Positions 35,402-43,998 of a DNA stretch of 64,000 nucleotides are shown here, piece after piece. Location of the stretch: assembly GCA_963732225.1 (NCBI GenBank), contig CAVSYR010000003.1, positions 1 through 64,000 of the forward strand, written 5' to 3'. The position numbers and the translations under genes were made by a program. The first letter of the stretch is position 1, and each line of letters opens with the position of its first letter. The stretch comes from VRUE01 sp963732225 (lineage in GTDB: Bacteria; Actinomycetota; Thermoleophilia; Solirubrobacterales; 70-9). A model generated the notes under the pieces. The model was not told the DNA's origin and did not search any database. It saw nothing but the letters and a program-made list of their open reading frames with translations.

Positions 35402-36983
35402 TAGCCGCCTGCTTCCGATGGGTCCGAATCTCGCTCATGATCCGCTCTAGGCGGGGCTCCTGGGAGTTGTCGACGAAGTTCATCGCTGCCGCGATGCCGG
35501 GGTGAATCGCCGCGATGCGCTCATGCATGGCCTGGGCGACGGCGCGGTAGGTGGGATGGCCCTCGCGGCCTGAGCGAAGCTCGATCAGGTGCATCGCCTC
35601 GCGGGCGTTGAGGTCAAGGGTGTAACGGATTCGGTAGGCGAGGCTGAGGGCGTAAGGGGCCTGCTCGTGGAGCCCGCCATCGACCAGCCGCTCGTACTCG
35701 GCTCGGGATATCTCCAGGGCTCGCTCGAACTCGTCGCCGGCGCCCGCTTCGCGCACCTCCTCGGGGATGCCGGCTCCCAGGTCCGGCCCGAGGCGCTGCC
35801 ACTGGACGGTCAGCATGCGGTGGCGCTGCAGGTCGCGGAAGGCGCCGTAGTCGGAGACGATCTCGAAGCGGTAGCGCAGCGCCTCGAAGCCGCGGCCGGG
35901 GCGGTGGCGGCGGTTGGCTCGCTCGCCGACCATCGCGGCAAGCAGCCCGGCGCGCTCGTCGGGATCGAGCACGTCGAGGCGAGCAAGGACCTCGGTCTCG
36001 GGCACCGAGGCCGACTCGAGCAGGCAGGCGGCGAGCAGGCTCTCTTCGCTGCCGTCGACGTGGACCAGCTCGACTGACGGACTCGCCTCGTCGTCGCCGC
36101 GCCGGTCGAGGCCGAGGCGGGAGACCCACCGCTCGGTCTGCTCGCGGCGCTGCTGCAGGTAGGCGACCCACTCGCCGCCACGGTCCGGTCGCTCGACCCT
36201 CGAGACGAAGCTCGGCATCACCTGCTTCAGCTCGCTGAGAATCATGCCGCCGTACTCGCGTGCCTCCGGTAGCGGCGAGGCCATCAGCCGCAGCAGCATC
36301 TGCTCGTAGGCCTGGCCGGAGGCGTAGATGCCGACGTGGCTCAGGGTCGCGGCCGGCAGCAGCCCGCGCAGCAGGTCGAGCGCCTTGGCGCGGATCGAGC
36401 GCTGCCACGGCCCCTCCGGTTCGTCGTCGCCGCGCGGCCAGCGCTCCGCCGCCCACTGCTCCACTTGCCGCAGCGAGCGCGAGTAGATCGAGAAGATCTC
36501 GTCCATCGCCGTGCCGAACTCCGGGCCGAGATCCTCGCCGCGGTAGTAGCGGTAGCCGCCGCCGTCGGGCATCGGCTTGTCGTAGGGGATGTAGCGGGTC
36601 GACTGCTCCAGGTAGGCGGCGAGCCGGCCGCGTTGCAGGACCTTGGTGAGCACGTTGGAGACCCACTCGCAGGCGACGTGGGCGCCGCCGACCTGGGCGA
36701 TCGAGTCATCGCCGTAGCCGAGGAAGACGCGTTCGTAGAGGCCTGCCGCGCGCTCGCCCTCGGCGCCGTCGAAGGGCCGTGATCCCGACTCACCGTCGGC
36801 GGCAAACTCCTCGAGGTAGAGCCTGCGCACGGTCCCGGAATAGCGTGAGTAGCGGGCAAAAAGCGCCCCCTTTACCGTCTCCGGCAGGTTGACCAGGGCG
36901 AAGACGGGCCGGTCGAGGTTGGTGAAATGGGGGGCAAGCAGGGCTCGCTCCTCGGCGCTGAATTGCTCGACTGGGTAACGCAC
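35385..36983 (-). CDS. Two-domain ThyX-like protein (FAD-dependent thymidylate synthase family)
   Basis: A 532-residue protein, about twice the length of ThyX. The canonical ThyX signature is RHRxxSxNExSxRY. The N-terminal half has RGRLAAYLEQSTRY (118-131), keeping the E..S.RY part. The C-terminal half has RHRMLTVQWQRL (387-398), keeping only RHR. It therefore looks like a tandem duplication with each signature half-degenerate. Related long proteins are annotated as FAD-dependent thymidylate synthase in other actinobacteria, but activity here is uncertain. GTG 36983 follows a TACGAT -10 by 6 nt. The 3' end lies in an inverted repeat. Confidence 0.75.
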   Translation of the reverse strand: MRYPVEQFSAEERALLAPHFTNLDRPVFALVNLPETVKGALFARYSRYSGTVRRLYLEEFAADGESGSRPFDGAEGERAAGLYERVFLGYGDDSIAQVGGAHVACEWVSNVLTKVLQRGRLAAYLEQSTRYIPYDKPMPDGGGYRYYRGEDLGPEFGTAMDEIFSIYSRSLRQVEQWAAERWPRGDDEPEGPWQRSIRAKALDLLRGLLPAATLSHVGIYASGQAYEQMLLRLMASPLPEAREYGGMILSELKQVMPSFVSRVERPDRGGEWVAYLQQRREQTERWVSRLGLDRRGDDEASPSVELVHVDGSEESLLAACLLESASVPETEVLARLDVLDPDERAGLLAAMVGERANRRHRPGRGFEALRYRFEIVSDYGAFRDLQRHRMLTVQWQRLGPDLGAGIPEEVREAGAGDEFERALEISRAEYERLVDGGLHEQAPYALSLAYRIRYTLDLNAREAMHLIELRSGREGHPTYRAVAQAMHERIAAIHPGIAAAMNFVDNSQEPRLERIMSEIRTHRKQAATGRSQ

Positions 36984-36989
36984 CGGGGC

Positions 36990-36995
36990 ATCGTA
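36990..36995 (-). promoter_or_regulatory. Leaderless -10 element TACGAT
   Basis: TACGAT on the minus strand ends 6 nt before GTG 36983 of the ThyX-like gene. Confidence 0.5.
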
Positions 36996-37063
36996 GCCGC
37001 GTCCCCGGCTGGGCTTCCATCCACCTGATTTGAGGATTTTGCGGGCTCCAGCCGGGCGCTAGT

Positions 37064-37420
37064 TCAGCGACCGCTCGCCGGCGCCGCGGCCATCAGCTCG
37101 ACCCGGTGTCCGCCGGGAGCGATGACCCGCGCTCGGGGAACGCCCCAGTGTTCGCGGCGGTGCTCGACCTCGAAGCCGTGCGCGGCCAGCGCCGCGAAGG
37201 CGTCCTCGAAGTCGGCGACCACGATCGCGGTGTGGCCGCGCGGCGGAACCGTCGGCGACTCGGTCGGCATCAGGTGGACCTGGGTTCCATTCCTTTCGAG
37301 CCAGGTGAACTCGCTCAGCGTCGCGGGCGGCTCGACCAGGCCGAAGCCGAGCAGTTGCCAGAGCTCGACCGTGCGCTCGATCTCAGCTGGCGTGACCTCG
37401 ATCCCGACGTGGTGCAGCAC
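37064..37420 (-). CDS. VOC (glyoxalase/epimerase) superfamily protein
   Basis: A 118-residue, two-module VOC protein starting MLHHVGIEVTPAEIERTVE. Candidate metal ligands are the early histidines (HHVGIE), HLMPTE, HTAIVV and the late glutamate in GGHRVELMAAA. It may be a lyase, epimerase or dioxygenase-like enzyme; the substrate cannot be told. GTG 37420 overlaps the transporter stop by one base, so it is the last gene of the acyl-CoA ligase-transporter unit. Confidence 0.78.
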   Translation of the reverse strand: MLHHVGIEVTPAEIERTVELWQLLGFGLVEPPATLSEFTWLERNGTQVHLMPTESPTVPPRGHTAIVVADFEDAFAALAAHGFEVEHRREHWGVPRARVIAPGGHRVELMAAAPASGR

Positions 37421-38313
37421 TAGAACAAGAGGGATAGCAGGGCGGCGGCGACGACGATCGCGGTCGACCAGACGACGGCCTCGGCGGTGATCTCCATGTC
37501 GAGCCCATAGGCGTGGGCGACCACAAGCGAGTTGAGACCCGATGGCATCGCCGAGAGCAGGCGATAGGCAGCGGGCAGGTCGATCAGCGGCGCCGCCAAC
37601 AGCATCAGCAGGCCGGGGACGATTGCGAGCCGGGTGCCGATAGTCAGTGCCACCGGCCGGGTCATCGGCGGCGGAATCGGCAGCTGCCCGTGCTCGGCGT
37701 TCTCGGCCAGGGTGGCGCCGACGGCGAAGAAGCCGATCGGCAGGATCGCGACGATCAGCGCCTGCGAGATGTCGACCAGCTCAGTTGGCGCCAGGGACCT
37801 GGGGGCGAGGAGGCCGGCGATCGCGGCGTAGAGCGCTGGGTTGCGGGTGAAGAAGGCGCGCACTCGCTGGCGCGGCGTTTCGCCCGCCTTGGTGCCGAAG
37901 GCGGCGCCGACGGCGAAGGCGCCGAGCAGCAGGCAGGGCCCGGTGACGAGCACGTCGTAGAGGACCGCGGTCGAGAGCTGGTCGCGGCCGAGCAGGGCCA
38001 CGGTCAGCGGGTAGCCGAGGTAGCCGGTATTGACGCTGAGCACGGTGACGACGACGGCGCCGGTCTGGAAGCGCGGCAGCTTCAGCCCGCGGTCGGCGAC
38101 GAGGAAGGCGAGCAGGGCGCCGAGCGAGGAGGCGACGATGCCGAGGATCAGACCAACGCCGTGGCTGAGGTCGATGTTGGCCTTGGCGATGTTGAAGAAG
38201 ATCACCGGCGGCAGGAAGACGTAGAGCAGCAGCGTCAGCGCCCGCCGCGAGGCCATCGCCGCTCCAGTCGGCCAGCGGTGCTCGGAAGCGACCCCGATCC
38301 CGACCGAGATCAC
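37420..38313 (-). CDS. AEC-family (auxin efflux carrier-like) transporter
   Basis: A 297-residue carrier with about nine or ten hydrophobic segments. It has the half-repeat pattern of AEC proteins (LLYVFLPPVIFFNIAK near the start, VNTGYLGYPLTVALLG in the middle, PSGLNSLVVAHAYG near the end). Substrates in the family are organic acids. The first NTG codon is GTG 38313, but homologous sequence (IGVLLTTAAIV) continues ten codons upstream to an ATC at 38343. GAAAGGG lies 7 nt before that ATC and an in-frame stop at 38358 precedes it, so ATC may be the real start. Confidence 0.82.
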   Translation of the reverse strand: MISVGIGVASEHRWPTGAAMASRRALTLLLYVFLPPVIFFNIAKANIDLSHGVGLILGIVASSLGALLAFLVADRGLKLPRFQTGAVVVTVLSVNTGYLGYPLTVALLGRDQLSTAVLYDVLVTGPCLLLGAFAVGAAFGTKAGETPRQRVRAFFTRNPALYAAIAGLLAPRSLAPTELVDISQALIVAILPIGFFAVGATLAENAEHGQLPIPPPMTRPVALTIGTRLAIVPGLLMLLAAPLIDLPAAYRLLSAMPSGLNSLVVAHAYGLDMEITAEAVVWSTAIVVAAALLSLLF

Positions 38314-38389
38314 GATCGCCGCGGTTGTGAGTAGAACGCCGATCGGCGGACCCTTTCAGGTCAACGTGCAGCGAGCTTCTCGACACCGA

Positions 38390-40144
38390 CTACGCGTAGA
38401 GCGCTTCGATCTCCGCTTCGTACTTGCGCTCGATTGGGCGCCGCTTCAGCTTCATCGTCGGCGTCAGCTCCTCGCCGCCGGGCAGCCACTCGCCCTCGAG
38501 CGCCTTGAAGCGCTTGATCTGTTCGACCCGGGAGAGGCGCTCGTTGGCCTCTGCGACAGCGCGCTCGAGCTCCTCCGTGACGGCTGGGTCGGAAGCGGTC
38601 AGGCCGCGCGCGGCCAAGCTTTCCGCGTCGAGCGCGATCAGCGCCACGGTGTAGGGGCGGTTGTCGCCGATCGCCACCGCCTGGGCGATCAGCGGCGTCG
38701 CCGCCTTCAGCTTCGCCTCGATGTTGGCCGGCGACATGTTCTTGCCGGCCGCGTTGATGATCAGCTCCTTCTTGCGGTCGATGATCCGCAGGTAGCCGGC
38801 CTCGTCGAACTCGCCGACGTCGCCGGTCAGCAGCCAGCCATCCTCGCTCAGCGCCTCGGCGGTCTTCTCGGGCAGGTTGCGGTACCCCTTCATCACCTGC
38901 GGGCCGCGCACCATCACCTCGCCGTCCTCGGCCAGCTTCACCTCGGTGTTGGGGATCGGCGGGCCGACGGTGCCGACCCGCACGCCACCGGGTGGGTTCA
39001 GCGTCGTGATCGCGGTCGTCTCCGACATTCCCCAGGTCTCGCGGATCTCGATCCCGAGCGCGAGGAAGAACTCGAGCACCTCCGGCGGGGTCGGCGCCGC
39101 GCCGACGACGAACGACTCGACCTGGTCGAGGCCGAGCATCGCGCGGATCGTCGAGAGCACCTGTTCGTCGGCCCGCTGCCACTCGGCCTCGAGCTCGGCG
39201 GGCGCGCCTCCGTCCATCATCGCCCGAGCGCGCCGGCGGCCAAGCTCGATCGCCGCCACCGTCGCATCGCGTTTCGCCTCGTCGGCCTCGGCGGTGATGC
39301 CGATCTCGATCGCCGTCTTCAGCTTTTCCCAGATCCGCGGCACGCCGCCCCAGACCGTCGGTTTGACCTCGATCGAGTAGGCGACCATCTGCCGCGGGTC
39401 GGGGCAGCAGTAGACGCAACTGCCGTAGATCATCTGCGCGTAGATCCCCGCCCAGCGGTCGGCGATGTGGGCGCTGGGAAGGTAGGAGATCATCCGCCCG
39501 CCGGGAGTGGTCTGCTGGACCTCGTCGCAGGCTTGCCAGACAGCGACCATGTTGTGGTGGGTCAGCTGCACACCCTTGGGCGGCCCGGTCGTGCCCGAGG
39601 TGTAGATCAGGCAGAGCACGTCCTCCGGCTCCACTGCCCGCCAAGCGGCCTCGAAGTCGAAGTCCGGCTCACCCATCTGCTCGAGCTCGCCAATCGCGAT
39701 CGTCCCCGCGGGGGCCTCGCCGTCGACCACGACGACGTGCTCCAGTGTGTCGACCAGCTCACGCGCCGCCAGCACGGTGTCGAGGAACTCCTGCTCGGTA
39801 ACGATCACCCGGTTCTCCGCGTCGCGCACCAAGTACTCGACCTGCTCCGGCGACGACGTGTTGTACACAGAGAAACAGGTAGCCCCCAGGTGCATTGCCG
39901 CCGCATCGGTCAGGTGCAGCGCCGGCCGATTGACCAGCATGAACCCAACCGTGTCGCCCCGCTTCACCCCAAGCTTCGCCAGGCCAGCAGCCCGCTTCCG
40001 CACGGCTTCCGCGTAGTCCTGCCACGACGCTTCGTAGTCCGAGTCCTTCAGCCGCAGCGCCGGAGACCCAGCCCACTTTTCAGCGGTGATCTGAAACGCC
40101 TCGCACATCGTCGAGGCCGACAGTGCTGCCGGTCGATCTCCCAT
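38390..40144 (-). CDS. Long-chain fatty acid-CoA ligase (AMP-forming)
   Basis: A 584-residue adenylate-forming enzyme of the FadD15 type that activates fatty acids with ATP and CoA. P-loop-like YTSGTTGPPKGVQLTHHN, the A5 region WGMSETTAIT, A8 LTGDVGEFDEAGYLRIIDRKKE and a C-terminal catalytic lysine region (TMKLKRRPIERKY) are all present. It heads a minus-strand unit with the AEC transporter and VOC protein. ATG 40144 follows a TAAGGT -10 by 6 nt. Confidence 0.93.
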   Translation of the reverse strand: MGDRPAALSASTMCEAFQITAEKWAGSPALRLKDSDYEASWQDYAEAVRKRAAGLAKLGVKRGDTVGFMLVNRPALHLTDAAAMHLGATCFSVYNTSSPEQVEYLVRDAENRVIVTEQEFLDTVLAARELVDTLEHVVVVDGEAPAGTIAIGELEQMGEPDFDFEAAWRAVEPEDVLCLIYTSGTTGPPKGVQLTHHNMVAVWQACDEVQQTTPGGRMISYLPSAHIADRWAGIYAQMIYGSCVYCCPDPRQMVAYSIEVKPTVWGGVPRIWEKLKTAIEIGITAEADEAKRDATVAAIELGRRRARAMMDGGAPAELEAEWQRADEQVLSTIRAMLGLDQVESFVVGAAPTPPEVLEFFLALGIEIRETWGMSETTAITTLNPPGGVRVGTVGPPIPNTEVKLAEDGEVMVRGPQVMKGYRNLPEKTAEALSEDGWLLTGDVGEFDEAGYLRIIDRKKELIINAAGKNMSPANIEAKLKAATPLIAQAVAIGDNRPYTVALIALDAESLAARGLTASDPAVTEELERAVAEANERLSRVEQIKRFKALEGEWLPGGEELTPTMKLKRRPIERKYEAEIEALYA

Positions 40145-40150
40145 GCGATG

Positions 40151-40156
40151 ACCTTA
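40151..40156 (-). promoter_or_regulatory. Leaderless -10 element TAAGGT
   Basis: TAAGGT on the minus strand ends 6 nt before ATG 40144 of the acyl-CoA ligase gene. Confidence 0.5.
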
Positions 40157-40215
40157 TCGCTGACTTGCACTTAGTACTCCGTGTGCCCCAAAAGGGCGAA
40201 GTCGGCAGCGGGGGT

Positions 40216-40851
40216 TCAGCAGAGGAGGGTAATGCTGAAGCCGTCCGAGCCACCGCCGCTGGCGAGCACAGCGGGTGTTCCAGACAGGTTGCGGAAGAGC
40301 CCGATGAGCTTATCGTCGGGAAACCCAGGGGCCCGCATGAAGGTCAGTATGCCCGACACCGAGCCGGCGGCATCAGAGGTGCCGAGGCTCGCGATCGGCA
40401 CGCAGTTTTCGACCGTTCCGCCAGGGAGAAGACTGGTATCGAAAGTGATCTCGTACTGGCCCGTGGAGTCGATTTTCGTCGCTGTCACACCGTGGCCGTT
40501 CATGATCTGTGGTGGGTCGATCGCTCCGCCCACTTTTCCAGTGCGGATGAAGGCGTAGGCCCTGACCGACGGCGTTCCGGGCGCGCCAGCGGGTCCCATC
40601 GGCCCCTGCTGCCCCGGCTCGCCCTTCGGGCCGACCGCACCGGCGGGGAGCGTGCCTTTGGCGAAGTCGTTCGCCTGCAGCGAGAAGTCCTTGACCTCGG
40701 CCGAGCGCACGGCCCCGGTCTTGATCTGCCGGGCCCCGACGCTGTCCTTGGGGAGCTGGGTGACCGCGATCGCGCTGCCGCCCAGGGCGATGAAGACCGC
40801 AGTCACCGACATCACGTTGGCGAACGTCAGCTTCTTGGTCAGCCGCTTCAT
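40216..40851 (-). CDS. Collagen-like secreted protein related to the 24-26 kb repeat proteins
   Basis: A 211-residue exported protein. N-terminal MKRLTKKLTFANVMSVTAVFIALGGSAIAV matches the TFANVMS export module of the three tandem paralogues at 24035-26305. Ten-residue repeats follow (ARQIKTGAVR, SAEVKDFSLQ), then six Gly-X-Y triplets at about 74-92 (GPKGEPGQQGPMGPAGAPG) and a C-terminal beta domain. It ends in a cysteine, GFSITLLC. Probably a surface or matrix protein. ATG 40851 was chosen from the -10 spacing; ATG 40860 overlaps the -10. Confidence 0.78.
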   Translation of the reverse strand: MKRLTKKLTFANVMSVTAVFIALGGSAIAVTQLPKDSVGARQIKTGAVRSAEVKDFSLQANDFAKGTLPAGAVGPKGEPGQQGPMGPAGAPGTPSVRAYAFIRTGKVGGAIDPPQIMNGHGVTATKIDSTGQYEITFDTSLLPGGTVENCVPIASLGTSDAAGSVSGILTFMRAPGFPDDKLIGLFRNLSGTPAVLASGGGSDGFSITLLC

Positions 40852-40858
40852 CCCGGCC

Positions 40859-40864
40859 ATCCTA
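40859..40864 (-). promoter_or_regulatory. Leaderless -10 element TAGGAT
   Basis: TAGGAT on the minus strand ends 7 nt before ATG 40851. It gives the collagen-like gene its own promoter just past the end of the nuo operon. Confidence 0.45.
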
Positions 40865-40903
40865 AGGGCCGGCCGGGCGGCATTGGACAAGTAGACCTGC
40901 CTT

Positions 40904-42400
40904 CTAGAAAAGCGAGGCGCCGGCGTGTTCGGCGAACTTCACCAGCGGCTCCGGGATGACTCCGAAGAAGACGACCGCGGCGGCGGCGAGCAGGGCCGGG
41001 GCGACTAGGTAGATGCGGCGACCGGCCTCGGGGTCAATCGGATCCGCTTCAGGGGAGGCGCCGGCGATCGCGGGCGTCGCGGCAGTGCCGCCCTCGGGTC
41101 GCATCCACATCGCCGCCACCACCCGCAGGTAGTAGGCAAGCGAGATCATCGTGCCGACGGCGATGAAGACGGCGAGCCAGGTGTAGTCGCCTTCAACCAG
41201 GGCCTCGATCAGGTAGAGCTTGCCGATGAAGCCCGCGGTGGCGGGCAGGCCGGCGAGGCCGAGCATCGAGATCGTCAGCGGCCAGGCGAGCTGGGGCCGC
41301 TCGGCGCCGAGGCCGCGCACCGCGGCGATGTCGTCGCCGTAGGGAGTCTCGCGCTCGCGGGCGATGACGACGGCGAAGGCGGCGAGGTTCATGAAGGCGT
41401 AGGCGGCGAGGTAGAAGACGATCGCGTTGATCCCCGCCTCGCTGGCGACGACGAGGCCGCCGAGGATGTAGCCGGCCTGGGCGATGCCGGAGTAGCCGAG
41501 CAGTCGCTTGAGCGAGTTCTGGCCGAGCGCACCGACGTTGCCGACGACGATCGAGATCGCCGCGAGCACGGCCAGCGCCGGCTGCCACTCGCTCGCCTGC
41601 GGCGCCAGGGCGACGTCGAAGAAGCGGATGAAGACGGCGAAGGCGGCGGCCTTGGTTGCCACTGCCATAAAGCTGGTGATCGGCGAGGGCGCGCCCTCGT
41701 AGACGTCGGGCGTCCACTGGTGGAAGGGCGCGATCGAGGTCTTGAAGGCGAGCCCGACCGCGGCCATGCCGATCCCGATCAGGATCAGCGGGTCGCCGAG
41801 CACGCCCTTCTGGGCGATGCCGTGGGCGATCCCAGTGAAGTCGGTCGAGCCAGTGCCGCCGTAGAGGAAGGCCATCCCGTAGAGCAGCGTTGCCGAGCCG
41901 AGCGAGCCGACGATCAGGTACTTGAGCCCCGACTCGAGCGACTTCTCGCGCCGCATGTTGGTCGCGCAGAGGATGTAGAGCGGGATCGAGAGAGTCTCCA
42001 GGGCGACGAAGAAGGTGACCAGGTTCTGCGCCTGGGCGAGCAGGACCATGCCCAGCACCGAGCCGAGCAGCAGCGCGTGGTACTCGCCCTTGCCGGCCTG
42101 CTCGGCGGCGGGCTCGCGGATCGAGAAGAGCACGGCGAAGGCGGCGGTGAGGAGCGCGATCAGCGAGATCGAGATCGCCAGGTCGTCGATCCTCAGCGCG
42201 CCCGAGACCAGATCGGTTGGGTGGTTCCACTGGATGACCAGGCGCGTTGCTGTCACTGCCAGGACCGCCAGGGTCAGCCAGGGTGCCGTCTGTCGTGTGG
42301 GCCTGAACACCCCGCTGAGCAGGACGACGCAGAGGCCGGCGGTCAGCGCCAGGACGGGCGAGAGCGCGCCGTAGTCGATGTGGGGGGCGTGGAAGTTCAC
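40904..42400 (-). CDS. nuoN: NADH-quinone oxidoreductase subunit N
   Basis: A 498-residue antiporter-like proton-pumping subunit of complex I with about 14 membrane segments. Landmarks are ETLSIPLYILCATNMRR, a conserved lysine in FKTSIAPFHQWTPDVYEG and GYSGIAQAGYILGG. It is the last gene of the operon. GTG 42400 overlaps the nuoM stop (GTGA); the longer open frame upstream is nuoM sequence out of frame. Confidence 0.95.
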   Translation of the reverse strand: MNFHAPHIDYGALSPVLALTAGLCVVLLSGVFRPTRQTAPWLTLAVLAVTATRLVIQWNHPTDLVSGALRIDDLAISISLIALLTAAFAVLFSIREPAAEQAGKGEYHALLLGSVLGMVLLAQAQNLVTFFVALETLSIPLYILCATNMRREKSLESGLKYLIVGSLGSATLLYGMAFLYGGTGSTDFTGIAHGIAQKGVLGDPLILIGIGMAAVGLAFKTSIAPFHQWTPDVYEGAPSPITSFMAVATKAAAFAVFIRFFDVALAPQASEWQPALAVLAAISIVVGNVGALGQNSLKRLLGYSGIAQAGYILGGLVVASEAGINAIVFYLAAYAFMNLAAFAVVIARERETPYGDDIAAVRGLGAERPQLAWPLTISMLGLAGLPATAGFIGKLYLIEALVEGDYTWLAVFIAVGTMISLAYYLRVVAAMWMRPEGGTAATPAIAGASPEADPIDPEAGRRIYLVAPALLAAAAVVFFGVIPEPLVKFAEHAGASLF

Positions 42401-43998
42401 TGGCTTGCCTTGGTGGGGTTGGGGGCCGTCAGGGGGGTCTCCCAAAACGCGACTCCGCGGAGCTGCGTGGGTTGCTCTCCGGGACTTGGCGGCCGCTTCG
42501 CGCTAAGTGTTTTGGGAGACCCCCCTGACGGCCCTTCGGTCGCCGCCACGGATGCCGCCACTGAAGTGTCCGTGCGCTTCAGGATCAGCTGGGGATAGAG
42601 CGCCAGGCCCAGGATGCAGAGCACTAGGGGGACGAGTACGACGCCATCGCGCCAGTTGATCTCACGCGATTCGAGACCCTCGGGCCGGCGGTTGTGCATC
42701 GTGCGTTGGTAGAGCCTGAGTGCGTAATAAGCGCTCATTGCCACACCGGAGATGGCTACAAACGCAAAGACGATCTTCGAGTCGAAGAGGCCGTTGAGGA
42801 TGTAGAACTCGCCGACGAAGTTGGCCGAGCCGGGCATCGCCAGGGTCGCCAGGGTGACGATCAGGAAGAGCGCCGCCAGCATCGGCGCCTTCATCGCCAT
42901 GCCGCCCATCTCGCGCAGGTCCTCGCTGCCGGAGCGCTCGGCGAGGATCGCGACGATGACGAAGAGCGGCGCGACGACGAGGCCGTGGTTGACCATCTGC
43001 AGGATCGCCCCGTCGGAGCCATCGGCGGAGAGGGCGAAGATCCCCGCCGTGATGAAGCCGAGCTGTGCGACTGAGGAGTAGCCGGCGATCAGCCGCACGT
43101 TGGTCTGGGTGAAGGCCATCACCGAGCCGTAGAGGATCGAGGCCAGGGCGATGACCAGGATCACCTCCTGGAATTCGATCGTCGCCGCCGGGAAGAGCGG
43201 CAGCACGACGCGCAGGAAGCCATAGGCGCCGACCTTGGCCAGCACGCCGGAGAAGACCGCCAGGGCCGGCAGCGGCGCCGCCCGGTAGGCGTCTGGCATC
43301 CAGCCGTGCAGGAGGAAGGCCGGCATCTTGACCAGGAAGGCCGCGGCGAAGAACCAGAAGATCCAGCGCTGGCTGCCTTCGCCGATCGGGTGCTTGGCCA
43401 GTTCAGCGATCGAGAAGGTGATCTGACCACCATGTTGCCCGGCGATGATCGCCGTGGCGATCGCTCCGACCAGCATCAGCAGCGAGCCGATCAGCGTGTA
43501 GACGATCATCTTCAGCGTCGCCGCTGAGGCGCTCGGGCCGCCCTCACGGTCGCTGCCCCAGGCGCCGAAGAGGAAGTAGAACGGCACCAGCATCAGGTCG
43601 AAGAAGAGGACGAAGAGCAGCAGGTCCTGGGCCAGAAACGAGCCCAGGGTCGCGGTCTCGCCGATCAGCATCATCAGGAAGAAGAGGTGGGGGCGATCCT
43701 GCTCGCGGAAGGCGGCGAAGGCGGTGCCGGCCGTCCACAGCACCGTGGTCAGCAGGATCAGGAAGACGTTGAGGCCGTCGATCCCGAGGCTGTAGTCGAC
43801 GCCGAGGCCGGGGATCCAATTGACGTCGACGGTGTCCTGCAGGCCGGCGGCGCCGGAGTCGAAGCCGGCGACAAGCGAGATCGCGATGCCCAGCGTCGCC
43901 ACCGCGCCCAGCGTCGCCCACCAACCGGCCAGTCGCCTGGGCAGGAAGAGGCCAATCAGGCCAAAGGCGAGCGGTGTCCAGAGCAGCGAGTTGGTCAT
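42397..43998 (-). CDS. nuoM: NADH-quinone oxidoreductase subunit M
   Basis: A 533-residue antiporter-like subunit of complex I. It has GIDGLNVFLILLTTVLW, the discharging lysine region FLVKMPAFLLHGWMPDAY and the glutamate-containing FFDLMLVPFYFLFG. ATG 43998 overlaps the nuoL stop (ATGA). The C-terminal tail from about residue 488 to 525 is not membrane sequence but is encoded by a 26-bp-arm palindrome (42423-42534), so the final residues are unlike normal NuoM. Confidence 0.95.
   Translation of the reverse strand: MTNSLLWTPLAFGLIGLFLPRRLAGWWATLGAVATLGIAISLVAGFDSGAAGLQDTVDVNWIPGLGVDYSLGIDGLNVFLILLTTVLWTAGTAFAAFREQDRPHLFFLMMLIGETATLGSFLAQDLLLFVLFFDLMLVPFYFLFGAWGSDREGGPSASAATLKMIVYTLIGSLLMLVGAIATAIIAGQHGGQITFSIAELAKHPIGEGSQRWIFWFFAAAFLVKMPAFLLHGWMPDAYRAAPLPALAVFSGVLAKVGAYGFLRVVLPLFPAATIEFQEVILVIALASILYGSVMAFTQTNVRLIAGYSSVAQLGFITAGIFALSADGSDGAILQMVNHGLVVAPLFVIVAILAERSGSEDLREMGGMAMKAPMLAALFLIVTLATLAMPGSANFVGEFYILNGLFDSKIVFAFVAISGVAMSAYYALRLYQRTMHNRRPEGLESREINWRDGVVLVPLVLCILGLALYPQLILKRTDTSVAASVAATEGPSGGSPKTLSAKRPPSPGEQPTQLRGVAFWETPLTAPNPTKASQ
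42423..42534. repeat. Palindromic element with 26-bp perfect arms, nuoM tail
   Basis: Arms 42423-42448 and 42509-42534 are perfect complements (26 bp). The inner ends read CCCAAAAC and GTTTTGGG, as in the elements at 48758 and 56305. The loop is 60 nt, different from the 24-nt loop of those copies, and contains its own palindrome CTCCGCGGAG. The element is translated as the C-terminal tail of NuoM and stops 23 bp before the nuoN start. Confidence 0.85.
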
